DNA from: Oscillospiraceae bacterium | GTDB lineage: Bacteria; Bacillota; Clostridia; Oscillospirales; Ruminococcaceae | Direction: 5' to 3' | Assembly: GCA_017410745.1 (NCBI GenBank) | Contig: JAFPPJ010000180.1 | Span: 1 to 8,123 of the forward strand | Length of the DNA stretch: 8,123 bases | The notes under the pieces: generated by a model | Database searches by the model: none | Told to the model about the DNA's origin: nothing | The model's input: the letters and a program-made list of their open reading frames with translations, nothing else | Part shown: positions 1-6,497 of the stretch, one piece after another | Layout of the letters: each line of letters begins with the position of its first letter | Position numbering within the stretch: position 1 is the stretch's first letter | Position numbers and translations under genes: made by a program

Positions 1-1152
1 GCCGCCTCGGTAGGTAACGAGCGAACGTGTACGCTTCTCGCCGTTAGTGCCTTCGCGTTCTACCACTGTCTTTCCGACAGGGAGCGTCGGGTCTTCCACG
101 GTCACGGTGGAGAAGGGTATGTCGGAGCGGTAAGTCACGGGCTTTGACAATTCTACGTCAAGATACGGCTCACTTGCGGCAAACTGTATCATCGTGCCTG
201 TTTTGAGCATATTGCCCTGAAGGTCGATAGCCTGACCGTTATAGGTGGCATAGCATTTGGACAGCTCTTCGAGGGTCACACCGTGATCCTCCGCTATCTT
301 GAGCAGATAGTCACCGTCCTGCACCTCGTAGTATTCCGCGGACTTGACGCGTCCGAGAAGTATCTTTATAACGTCGGAGTAGGGGACTACCTGATCGGGA
401 TCGACATATTCCTCAAGGTCGTATACAACATCCTTGTTGAAGCTTATGTCTGTGTATGTGCCGTCGTCAAATGTGCCCATATAATTCCTGAGAGCTTCCT
501 CTATGGGCGAGCTGTCAACAACAGCTCCTATGAGCTCGCCGTTGACCCTGACAGCAAATGCCTTTACCTTGCCTTCGATGGACTCTTCTTCCTCTTCAAC
601 GGGAACTTCCTCGGGCTTTTCTTCATATACGCTCGATATCCTGCCCTCCATCGCCTTTGCAAGATCGTTCTCATCTATCACGTCGGATACGGATGAAAGG
701 GGAGTGATGGCAAGTGAGGCGTTGACATAATATCCGCCGTTTGTGTCGTAGTACTTTACCCTGTCTGCAACTACCTTCTGTGCTTCGCCGAGCACATCAT
801 CGCCGCTTATCACGCCGAGGGATTCGCCGTCATAGTTTACCTGTACGCCGTAATCCTGAGAGGCAAAATGATTCACGGTGAATGCAAGTGCCGCAACAGA
901 TGCGATGGGGAAGATTATATTTGCCGCTTCGACCGCTGTCTGACGGGGCGATCTCTTAGCGGGCTCCTTTGCTTTTTTTATCTTTCTTGCTTTGTTTACC
1001 TTAGCAAACGAATGGCCAACATTGTGTTTTGCGGATCTTCCGACAGACTTGACTGCATTTACGGCACGTTCGGCATTGCGGCAAACCCGCTCGCCTATGC
1101 TTCCGACAAATGAGATGCCCTTATCGGAAATGCCGTAGTGAGGTTCTGTCAT
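1..1152 (-). CDS. Membrane-anchored LysM and G5 domain cell-wall protein (3' end outside window)
   Basis: Open from ATG at 1152 to the window edge, giving 384 residues of a longer protein. A basic cytoplasmic N-terminus (about 1-72, with the Lys-rich stretch KVNKARKIKKAKEPAKR) precedes one hydrophobic segment (about 76-94), then an extracellular region. Residues about 180-190 form an acidic EEKPEEVPVEEEEE linker. A LysM domain lies at about 273-325 (YYEVQDGDYLLKIAEDHGV, the usual Y-x-V-x-x-G-D start). A G5 domain begins near 327 and is cut by the edge (YRSDIPFSTVTVEDPTLPVG, then the G-x-NGEKR turn). LysM binds peptidoglycan glycan chains. Clostridial proteins with this order usually end in an M23 (LytM-type) endopeptidase domain, but that part is not in the window, so peptidase activity is inference. 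AAGGAGG at 1159-1165 sits 6 nt before the ATG and fixes the start. Its own promoter and possible WalR box lie upstream. Confidence 0.88.
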   Translation of the reverse strand, partial: MTEPHYGISDKGISFVGSIGERVCRNAERAVNAVKSVGRSAKHNVGHSFAKVNKARKIKKAKEPAKRSPRQTAVEAANIIFPIASVAALAFTVNHFASQDYGVQVNYDGESLGVISGDDVLGEAQKVVADRVKYYDTNGGYYVNASLAITPLSSVSDVIDENDLAKAMEGRISSVYEEKPEEVPVEEEEESIEGKVKAFAVRVNGELIGAVVDSSPIEEALRNYMGTFDDGTYTDISFNKDVVYDLEEYVDPDQVVPYSDVIKILLGRVKSAEYYEVQDGDYLLKIAEDHGVTLEELSKCYATYNGQAIDLQGNMLKTGTMIQFAASEPYLDVELSKPVTYRSDIPFSTVTVEDPTLPVGKTVVEREGTNGEKRTRSLVTYRGG

Positions 1153-1180
1153 AAAGTTCCTCCTTCCATATTGGTTCGTG

Positions 1181-1229
1181 ACCCTGTAAAAAGGGTGCGT
1201 GAATGATCCGTAAGTGAAGGGGATCATTC
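1181..1229 (-). promoter_or_regulatory. Two hairpins in the LysM/G5 mRNA leader
   Basis: A perfect 9-bp inverted repeat (GAATGATCC at 1201-1209, GGATCATTC at 1221-1229, 11-nt loop) is followed toward the gene by a 5-bp inverted repeat (ACCCT at 1181-1185, AGGGT at 1192-1196, 6-nt loop). Both would lie in the leader transcribed from the 1295-1322 promoter, upstream of the ribosome binding site. No known riboswitch class was recognised, and neither hairpin has a minus-strand T-run that would make it a plain terminator. Confidence 0.4.
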
Positions 1230-1259
1230 TGATGTATGCAACTTGCTCAAGCTGAATTG

Positions 1260-1276
1260 GTTACAAAATGGTTACA
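1260..1276 (-). promoter_or_regulatory. Candidate WalR (YycF) box in the LysM/G5 promoter region
   Basis: The minus strand reads TGTAAC-CATTT-TGTAAC, a direct repeat with 11-bp period that matches the published WalR consensus TGTWAH-N5-TGTWAH exactly. It lies about 13-29 nt downstream of the predicted transcription start, a position that favours repression. An extra half-site, TGTAAT, is at 1309-1304 between the -10 and -35 boxes. WalRK controls peptidoglycan hydrolase genes in Firmicutes, which fits a LysM/G5 target. Binding is inferred; no WalR gene is in the window. Confidence 0.5.
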
Positions 1277-1294
1277 CAGGTTTTCACTATGTGT

Positions 1295-1322
1295 ATTATA
1301 TCAGATTACACAGAAAAATCAA
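1295..1322 (-). promoter_or_regulatory. Promoter of the LysM/G5 gene
   Basis: On the minus strand TTGATT (1322-1317) is separated by 16 bp from a perfect TATAAT (1300-1295). The predicted transcription start is near 1288, about 135 nt upstream of the ATG at 1152. This is the only strong minus-strand promoter found in the divergent intergenic region. The arms TGTGTA and TACACA (11 nt apart) flank and touch the -10 box. Confidence 0.72.
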
Positions 1323-1409
1323 CTCTTTTTTGTGAACATAAAGCCGTTTATCAAGATATTTGTCATTATGCACAAAAAACATCTGCTCTTTTTCACAGGT
1401 GCTATGGAT

Positions 1410-1440
1410 TTGATTGCTTCAAAAAGTCTTGGAGTATAAT
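1410..1440 (+). promoter_or_regulatory. Possible promoter of the GH9-like/CE2-like operon
   Basis: TATAAT at 1435-1440 is a perfect -10 box on the plus strand. The best upstream hexamer is TTGATT at 1410-1415 with a long 19-bp spacer; TTGCTT at 1414-1419 gives 15 bp. Neither spacing is ideal, so strength and use are uncertain. The start would be near 1447, leaving a leader of about 180 nt that contains the dyad at 1471-1493. The stretch from 1441 to 1627 is AT-rich and holds no convincing gene. Confidence 0.35.
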
Positions 1441-1470
1441 AAAAATTCATATAACAGACACTATAGATTT

Positions 1471-1493
1471 AATTATTACAAACTGTAATAATT
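1471..1493. promoter_or_regulatory. Perfect 23-bp dyad, probable operator
   Basis: The arms AATTATTACA (1471-1480) and TGTAATAATT (1484-1493) are perfectly complementary around the centre AAC. The core TACA-N3-TGTA resembles the TACA/TGTA operators of the BlaI/MecI/CopY repressor family, although those usually have a 2-nt centre. It lies about 25-47 nt downstream of the suggested start for the operon at 1628, a repressor-like position. No regulator gene is present here, so the binding protein is unknown. A second small dyad, CGGC-AAA-GCCG, follows at 1500-1510. Confidence 0.45.
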
Positions 1494-1627
1494 TGCTGCC
1501 GGCAAAGCCGATGCCATATGCACAGAAAATTTACATATATTAATATAAATGAGTAAGAAATAACAGGCAGGTTAGTATACAATAAAAGTGCATAAGTTTA
1601 TACGCTCAATTGATAGTACGGAGCATT

Positions 1628-3241
1628 ATGAAGAATAAATTTCATATAAACAGGATGGGCTATATGCTCGGCATGGCAAAGAGTGCCGTGTGTACAGTCT
1701 ACGGCAAGGTCTTTTCGCTCGTTGATGTGCGCACGGGCGCATATGTATATGAGGGCAGGCTCTCCGATCCGTTTACGGACGGTGAGTCGGGCGATACTGT
1801 GCGCATAGCTGATTTTTCGGATTATGACGTTCAGGGCAGATATTATATCAAGATAGGCTTCAGACGCTCGGAATCCTTTGACATCTCGCCTTTCCCCTAC
1901 AGGATATTGCGGGATAAGGTGCTCGACGCAATATATATGAGCAGATGCGGCTGCAAAGTCAGCGCTGAGAACAGCGAGCTTTCTGTGTTTGCTCATGAAG
2001 AGTGTCATGCTTCACCTGCAGAATATGAGGGGAAGACATACGATATTCACGGCGGATGGCATACTATGGGCGGGTACGAGAAGAACGTACCGCATACATG
2101 CCTCGTGATAGCTGATATGCTTTACTCCCTCCTGATGTTCAAGCCCGCTTTTGACGATCATCAGCGTGCGAGAATGGAAGATGAATGCAGATGGGGGCTC
2201 GATTTCCTGCTCAGGATGCAGGATTCGGACGGCGGCGTATTTCAGAGCCTGTATCCCACCAATACATATACCGACGGTATGCCCGAGACCGATACTGATA
2301 CTTTCAGACTTGCGGACAAGTCTACACTTGCTACCCTCAGGTTCTCATCGGTGACAGCGCTCGCTGCAAGGTATTTCTCAGCCGACCTTCCCTATTCGAG
2401 GAAGCTTGCATCGGCATCACAGATAGCATGGGTATATATCGTTGAATCGTCGGAATACGAGCATTACAAGAGCAAGTTCGGCGATACATCGAATGAGCCC
2501 GACGGTATATATACTCTCGGCTCCGAATTTATGTGGACTATGTGTGAGCTCTATGCGCTCACGGGCGGTTCCAGATTTGAGAGCATGATCGAGAAGAAGT
2601 ACACAGGCTGCCTTTTCAGCGGCTTCGGAGACAGATTCACAGGCGGCTATGCAGCCCTTGCGTATATGCTCACGGATAAGCCCAAGAAGGAATTTATCCT
2701 GTCGTTTATCCGCATGAGATGGTCATACCGTGCGGACAGACTATGGCTCGCACGCTGCAGCAGCGGATATCACACCACCACTTCGGCAGGAGGAGGCTTC
2801 CATTACGGCTCCAACAGCCGTATACTGTCGAATGCGCGACAGTCTATGCTTGCATTCCTTATCACCGGAGAAAAGAAATATCTAACATGTGCAACGGACA
2901 GCATAGGATACATATTCGGCTGCAATCCGATCGGTACAGCTTTCATGACCGATAACCGCAACGGCTTCTGCCGCAATCCCTGCCACAGGCTTTCGTCTGC
3001 CGCAGAAGCGGATATGTGTGTTCCGGGACTTGTGGTATGCGGTGCTAATGCTCTGCCCTTTGATCCGTTCTCCAAATGGAACATCGACAAGGGCACACCT
3101 CCCGCTAAATGCTATGTAGACAATAAGTATGCGTTCAGCACCAATGAACCGAGCATACATTTCTCATCGCCGCTCTTATTCATATCGGCATTCTATGACT
3201 GCCTGGACAAGAGTGCATTCAATACGCTTACAGGAGTATGA
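1628..3241 (+). CDS. Glycoside hydrolase family 9-like protein lacking the catalytic Asp residues
   Basis: The 537-residue protein (from ATG 1628) has the two-domain form of GH9 cellulases with an N-terminal Ig-like domain: about 2-90 is the Ig-like module (INRMGYMLGMAKSAVCTV, DSGxxVxxADFS-type strand pattern) and about 95-530 the (alpha/alpha)6 region. GH9 enzymes hydrolyse beta-1,4-glucans by inversion with an Asp base in the motif GGW-[HY]-DAGDY. Here that site reads GGWHTMGGYEK (142-152), so both Asp positions are Thr146 and Gly149. The general-acid Glu survives as Glu507 (YAFSTNEPSIHF) and the His-Arg motif as NPCHRLS (His453, Arg454). No signal peptide is visible, so a cytoplasmic location is inferred. 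CGGAG at 1619-1623 supports ATG 1628; an in-frame TTG at 1610 would add six residues and has no better ribosome binding site. It is coupled to the downstream esterase (1-nt gap). Normal hydrolysis is doubtful; a binding role or altered chemistry is possible. Confidence 0.85.
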   Translation: MKNKFHINRMGYMLGMAKSAVCTVYGKVFSLVDVRTGAYVYEGRLSDPFTDGESGDTVRIADFSDYDVQGRYYIKIGFRRSESFDISPFPYRILRDKVLDAIYMSRCGCKVSAENSELSVFAHEECHASPAEYEGKTYDIHGGWHTMGGYEKNVPHTCLVIADMLYSLLMFKPAFDDHQRARMEDECRWGLDFLLRMQDSDGGVFQSLYPTNTYTDGMPETDTDTFRLADKSTLATLRFSSVTALAARYFSADLPYSRKLASASQIAWVYIVESSEYEHYKSKFGDTSNEPDGIYTLGSEFMWTMCELYALTGGSRFESMIEKKYTGCLFSGFGDRFTGGYAALAYMLTDKPKKEFILSFIRMRWSYRADRLWLARCSSGYHTTTSAGGGFHYGSNSRILSNARQSMLAFLITGEKKYLTCATDSIGYIFGCNPIGTAFMTDNRNGFCRNPCHRLSSAAEADMCVPGLVVCGANALPFDPFSKWNIDKGTPPAKCYVDNKYAFSTNEPSIHFSSPLLFISAFYDCLDKSAFNTLTGV

Positions 3242-3242
3242 T

Positions 3243-4289
3243 ATGAGGACAGACGACAGCAGACTTTATTTTATGGGAAGGATAGACCACCGCGAAGACG
3301 GTGCATACTTCTTCTGGGCAGCATCGCAGATGCAGGCACGCTTCAAGGGGACATACCTGGATATAACCGTGAACAACAGGACTGCATGGGGCGAGATATC
3401 AATAGGCTATATCATAGACGGCAGACAGGGCAGACTTCCTCTCCCGCAGTACAACGACGGCAAGGATACGGTCTACCGCCTTGCGGAAAATCTCGAAGCT
3501 GACAGAGAGCACAGTATCACCGTATTCAAGAGGATGTCCGCAAATCACAGCTATGCTGTAAAGGACATATCAACCGACGGTGAGTTCCTGCCGTGTGAAC
3601 CGCAGTATTCACTCAGCCTTGAATTCTACGGGGACAGCGTTTCGGCAGGGGAGGTATGCGAAGCGGATGACTTCATCGGCAGGAGCGATCCTATGAATGC
3701 CGCCTGCATATATGACAACTCGTATTATGCGTATACATGGCAGACTGCACGTCTCCTGGGCGCGAGATTCAATAATATCGCTCAGGGCGGAATAGCCGTA
3801 TATGACAAGACGGGCTATTTCCATTATCCCGATATGACCGGCATGGAGAGCGTATACGACAAGACCTGCTACTTCCCCGAAGGCGGCGAGCTGACACAGT
3901 GGGATTTCAGCTATATCCCCGATGTGGTAGTGTTCGCACTCGGACAGAACGATAATCATAATGGCATCACCGATAAATTTGACATAGATATATATGACGA
4001 GAAGACACGCAGACACTGGAAGGATGGCTATGAGAAGCTGATATCCGATGTTGTGTCACATTACGGCAAGGTGAAGATAGTGATGCTCACTACGGTGCTC
4101 ATGCACGATGCGGAGTGGGATGCTGCCATAGATGAGATATGCACGGAGATGCGTGCGAAGGGGCATGATATATATCATTTCCTGTTCTCGCGCAACGGCA
4201 GAGCTACACCGGGTCATCCGCGCCGCGCTGAACACGCAGAGATGGCAAGGGAGCTTTCCGGATTCATACACAAGATAACGACCATATAA
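3243..4289 (+). CDS. CE2-like SGNH/GDSL carbohydrate esterase
   Basis: A 348-residue protein with the carbohydrate esterase family 2 layout: an N-terminal jelly-roll domain (about 8-115; YFMGRIDHREDGAYFFWAAS and FKGTYLDITVNN) followed by an SGNH hydrolase domain (about 122-345). Visible catalytic blocks are GDSVSAG (130-136, nucleophile Ser132), NIAQGG (178-183), GQND (234-237, oxyanion Asn236) and PGHP (323-326, His325). The usual block V Asp two or three residues before the His is absent; the CE2 enzyme of Clostridium thermocellum is known to work with a Ser-His dyad, so activity remains plausible. CE2 enzymes remove O-acetyl groups from xylan or manno/gluco-oligosaccharides. No signal peptide is seen, so the substrate would be intracellular, probably imported acetylated oligosaccharides (inference). 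AGGAG at 3232-3236 sits inside the end of the upstream gene, 6 nt before the start, consistent with translational coupling. The reading frame stays open upstream to 3129, but that part overlaps the GH9-like gene and has no ribosome binding site. Confidence 0.85.
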   Translation: MRTDDSRLYFMGRIDHREDGAYFFWAASQMQARFKGTYLDITVNNRTAWGEISIGYIIDGRQGRLPLPQYNDGKDTVYRLAENLEADREHSITVFKRMSANHSYAVKDISTDGEFLPCEPQYSLSLEFYGDSVSAGEVCEADDFIGRSDPMNAACIYDNSYYAYTWQTARLLGARFNNIAQGGIAVYDKTGYFHYPDMTGMESVYDKTCYFPEGGELTQWDFSYIPDVVVFALGQNDNHNGITDKFDIDIYDEKTRRHWKDGYEKLISDVVSHYGKVKIVMLTTVLMHDAEWDAAIDEICTEMRAKGHDIYHFLFSRNGRATPGHPRRAEHAEMARELSGFIHKITTI

Positions 4290-4295
4290 AGCAGA

Positions 4296-4329
4296 CTGCG
4301 GCGGGATATACCCGCCGCAGCCGCTTTTT
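4296..4329 (+). terminator. Rho-independent terminator of the GH9-like/CE2-like operon
   Basis: A perfect 10-bp GC-rich stem (CTGCGGCGGG at 4296-4305, CCCGCCGCAG at 4311-4320) with loop ATATA is followed by CCGC and TTTTT (4325-4329). It begins 7 nt after the esterase stop codon. The convergent gene ending at 4361 probably uses the same stem in the other direction, although its minus-strand T-run is poor (TCTGCTTTAT). Confidence 0.85.
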
Positions 4330-4360
4330 CTCCGTTTCTACTGCATTCTCTTTCTTTGCT

Positions 4361-6307
4361 CTACTCGTAGAATTCGCTTATTATCTCAAGATCGCCTTCG
4401 CCGGGATCATCTTCCTCCGATGCGGAAGCGGTCTCTGTTGTTGTCTCTACCGTAACGATGACAGGTGCCGTGGTAGTGATCCACGCAGTCTCTATCTCTT
4501 CTGTGGGTATAGTCACTATCGTGGTGCTTACGGTGGTGGCCTCCGTGCGGTTATTAGATGCGATGTATACCTCGAGCACTTCGCCCTCTTCTATGTTTAT
4601 CTCTGTACCGGGTTCCATGTTGAGCCATGCCACATATCCGTTGAGCACGTCCTCTGTCTCGTATGCTTTCTCCTCGTATTTTATGCCCTTTTTGTTGAGC
4701 AGATCGAAATAGTCCTTCTTGTTCAGGCCTGTGTATTCGGGGATGATCGCAGTGCCGGGCCCCATGCTTATGGAAAGTACGCAGTCAGCGCCCTTTTCGT
4801 AGGATGAGCCCTTTTCGATGGACTGCTTGAATATCATTCCTCTGGTGTATTCGTCTGTGTATATATAATCGGGTATGATATTGAGGTTGTCCATTACCGC
4901 AGTATTCTTGATCATATCAAGGGTCTTGCCGGTAAGGTCGTTCATCGTGTATACGGTAGCGCCGTTCCTTACAGCGCGTGTGGTGCCGCTCTCGCTCTCC
5001 TCGGAGGATTCAACTACCGCAAGAGTGGGCATGGATGATACCGTGGATTCTCTGGGAGCTTCGGTCTCTGACGGGTCTGTGTCCGCAGAGGGGAAAGAGT
5101 CCTCGGTCTCTCGTTCCGTGAGAACTGGTGTGGTGGTGGTTATCCCCATAAGTACGTTGCTGCTGTTATCGTCAAGTGCATTGATGAGCACCGTCATGAG
5201 TACGACCATGACCACTGCGGATGATATCAGAGCGATCCAGAAGACCTTGTGCTTATTGTTTTTCTTGGGAGCGCTGTGCTCCTTCTTCTGCTTGGGTATC
5301 GTCACGGTGTGTGAGGTCTGCGGCTTCTTGTTGTATTCGGGCTCTTCAAAAAGCTCCGTTACAAATTCCGTGACCGTCTGTATCCTCATCTCGCCGGGTA
5401 TAGCCATACCGTGCATGATGACCTTGGATACATTGGGCGGTATGCTGCTGTTGAGCGCCCTCGGCTCGGGGAGGGTATCGTCATTCGCTCTTTCCATCGC
5501 ATCGGTGGGCGTAGTGCCTGTGAGGGTGCGGTAGAGAAGTGCGGATACTCCGTATACATCCGTCCATGTGCCCTGCCAGTTGCTCGATGAGTACTGTTCG
5601 GGTGCGGCAAATCCGCTGTATATCTCTGATGCGAGCTTGGTATTGGCTGTGCGCACATCAGCTATGCAGAAGCCTATGAGCTTGAGTGTGCCGTTCTCGC
5701 CTACGATTATATTGTCGGGGGATATGCCTCTGTGTATGAGCCCCGCATTATGTATAAGCGACAGCGTGGTGAATATGGGCGGGAACATTTCCCTTACCTC
5801 ATCCCATGAAAGCTCACCTGCGTGCTCTTTCAGGTATTTGCCGAGGTTTATGCCCTCTATGTAGCGGAATATGACATATCCGGTGTTGTTCTCGCCGAAC
5901 ATATCTATCGGCGGGTTGATGTGGCTTAGCGTGCGCATCTTGGCAAGGGTCTTGTTGAGCTCGACGAACTCTGCCATGAAAGCCTTGTACTGCGCTACGC
6001 AGTTGGCGCGGACGGATATGACGGGACTGTCCTTTGTACGGCTGCACAGGGTATCGGGCATGTATTCCCTGATGATGACTTTGCTCGAAGTGCCCATGTC
6101 ATAGCCGATATATTCAGCACTTTCACCGTTGTATCTGAGAAGCCTTCCGACGATATATCTGTTGCAGAGTATGGTCTTGGGCGGAAGATAGGACGGCGAA
6201 GATGCATTGTCCGCAGAGTATCCGCAGAGAGGGCATACACTATCCTCAGTCTGCACAGGCTCCATACAGCCCATACAAAGCTTTAGATCGTTGTTTGGCA
6301 AGGCCAT
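4361..6307 (-). CDS. Membrane PASTA-domain pseudokinase with N-terminal zinc ribbon
   Basis: A 648-residue protein. Order: zinc ribbon with C11-x2-C14 and C25-x2-C28; kinase fold about 50-322; basic linker; one transmembrane segment (about 355-378); Ser/Thr/Glu-rich extracellular stalk; two PASTA domains (about 453-516 and 519-583); Thr-rich tail. PASTA kinases (PrkC/PknB type) sense muropeptides or lipid II and phosphorylate cell-division and cell-wall proteins. Three key residues are changed: VAIK Lys to Arg80 (KVIIREYMP), HRD Asp to Gly194 (LIHRGISPDNI), DFG to GFC (212-214). The glycine loop is also degenerate (GRLLRYNGES). Asn199, APE (235-237) and Asp250 are kept, so the fold should be intact but phosphotransfer is unlikely. 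The frame is unbroken and each change is a clean codon replacement, arguing against sequencing error. AAAGGAGG at 6310-6317 is only 2 nt from ATG 6307; a TTG two codons later (6301) would have 8-nt spacing and is an alternative start. Confidence 0.9.
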   Translation of the reverse strand: MALPNNDLKLCMGCMEPVQTEDSVCPLCGYSADNASSPSYLPPKTILCNRYIVGRLLRYNGESAEYIGYDMGTSSKVIIREYMPDTLCSRTKDSPVISVRANCVAQYKAFMAEFVELNKTLAKMRTLSHINPPIDMFGENNTGYVIFRYIEGINLGKYLKEHAGELSWDEVREMFPPIFTTLSLIHNAGLIHRGISPDNIIVGENGTLKLIGFCIADVRTANTKLASEIYSGFAAPEQYSSSNWQGTWTDVYGVSALLYRTLTGTTPTDAMERANDDTLPEPRALNSSIPPNVSKVIMHGMAIPGEMRIQTVTEFVTELFEEPEYNKKPQTSHTVTIPKQKKEHSAPKKNNKHKVFWIALISSAVVMVVLMTVLINALDDNSSNVLMGITTTTPVLTERETEDSFPSADTDPSETEAPRESTVSSMPTLAVVESSEESESGTTRAVRNGATVYTMNDLTGKTLDMIKNTAVMDNLNIIPDYIYTDEYTRGMIFKQSIEKGSSYEKGADCVLSISMGPGTAIIPEYTGLNKKDYFDLLNKKGIKYEEKAYETEDVLNGYVAWLNMEPGTEINIEEGEVLEVYIASNNRTEATTVSTTIVTIPTEEIETAWITTTAPVIVTVETTTETASASEEDDPGEGDLEIISEFYE

Positions 6308-6361
6308 GCCCTCCTTTCGTAAAAAACATTAAAAAGAGTCTTCACATATCAACTCAATGAT

Positions 6362-6390
6362 ATCATATCAGTAAATACTGTCACTGTCAA
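6362..6390 (-). promoter_or_regulatory. Promoter of the PASTA pseudokinase gene
   Basis: The minus strand has a perfect TTGACA (6390-6385), a 17-bp spacer and TATGAT (6367-6362). The start is predicted near 6355, about 48 nt before the ATG. Two adjoining palindromes cover the -10 box and most of the spacer (6358-6370 and 6369-6380), so the promoter may be bound by a repressor. Confidence 0.78.
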
Positions 6391-6408
6391 GCATCTGAGC
6401 TGAATTGT

Positions 6409-6430
6409 AAACGGAGTTACCCGTTTTTTT
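6409..6430 (+). terminator. Weak terminator-like hairpin upstream of the pseudokinase promoter
   Basis: AAACGG (6409-6414) and CCGTTT (6421-6426) form a 6-bp stem with loop AGTTAC; T residues continue to 6430. The T-run makes it terminator-like only on the plus strand, where no gene precedes it. It could stop antisense transcription from the pseudokinase region, or mark the end of the small gene at 6498 if read with the A-tract on the minus strand. The remainder of 6318-6497 holds only the pseudokinase promoter and AT-rich sequence. Confidence 0.3.
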
Positions 6431-6497
6431 ATAAATACCGTTCTAAATGAAACCGCTTTGTCTTTTGTTTGTAATACTATGATGTACAGCCGCCGGA

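Noticed and set aside
283..696. 137-codon open frame on the plus strand
   Set aside because: Antisense to the LysM/G5 coding region, whose minus-strand frame shows recognisable domains, promoter and ribosome binding site.
1153..1290. c-di-AMP (ydaO) riboswitch before the LysM/G5 gene
   Set aside because: The gene type and structured leader suggested it, but the conserved core sequences of that riboswitch could not be found and the leader is short for it.
1236..1543. Two short plus-strand open frames in the divergent intergenic region
   Set aside because: AT-rich, without ribosome binding sites, and overlapping the minus-strand promoter and WalR-like box.
3129..3242. Upstream extension of the CE2-like esterase by 38 codons
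   Set aside because: It overlaps the GH9-like coding end in another frame. AGGAG at 3232-3236 points to ATG 3243, and the extra residues do not resemble the jelly-roll start.
4875..5534. 219-codon open frame on the plus strand
   Set aside because: It is antisense to the pseudokinase gene, which has clear domains. The translation is Ser/Val/Leu-rich without family motifs and has no ribosome binding site.
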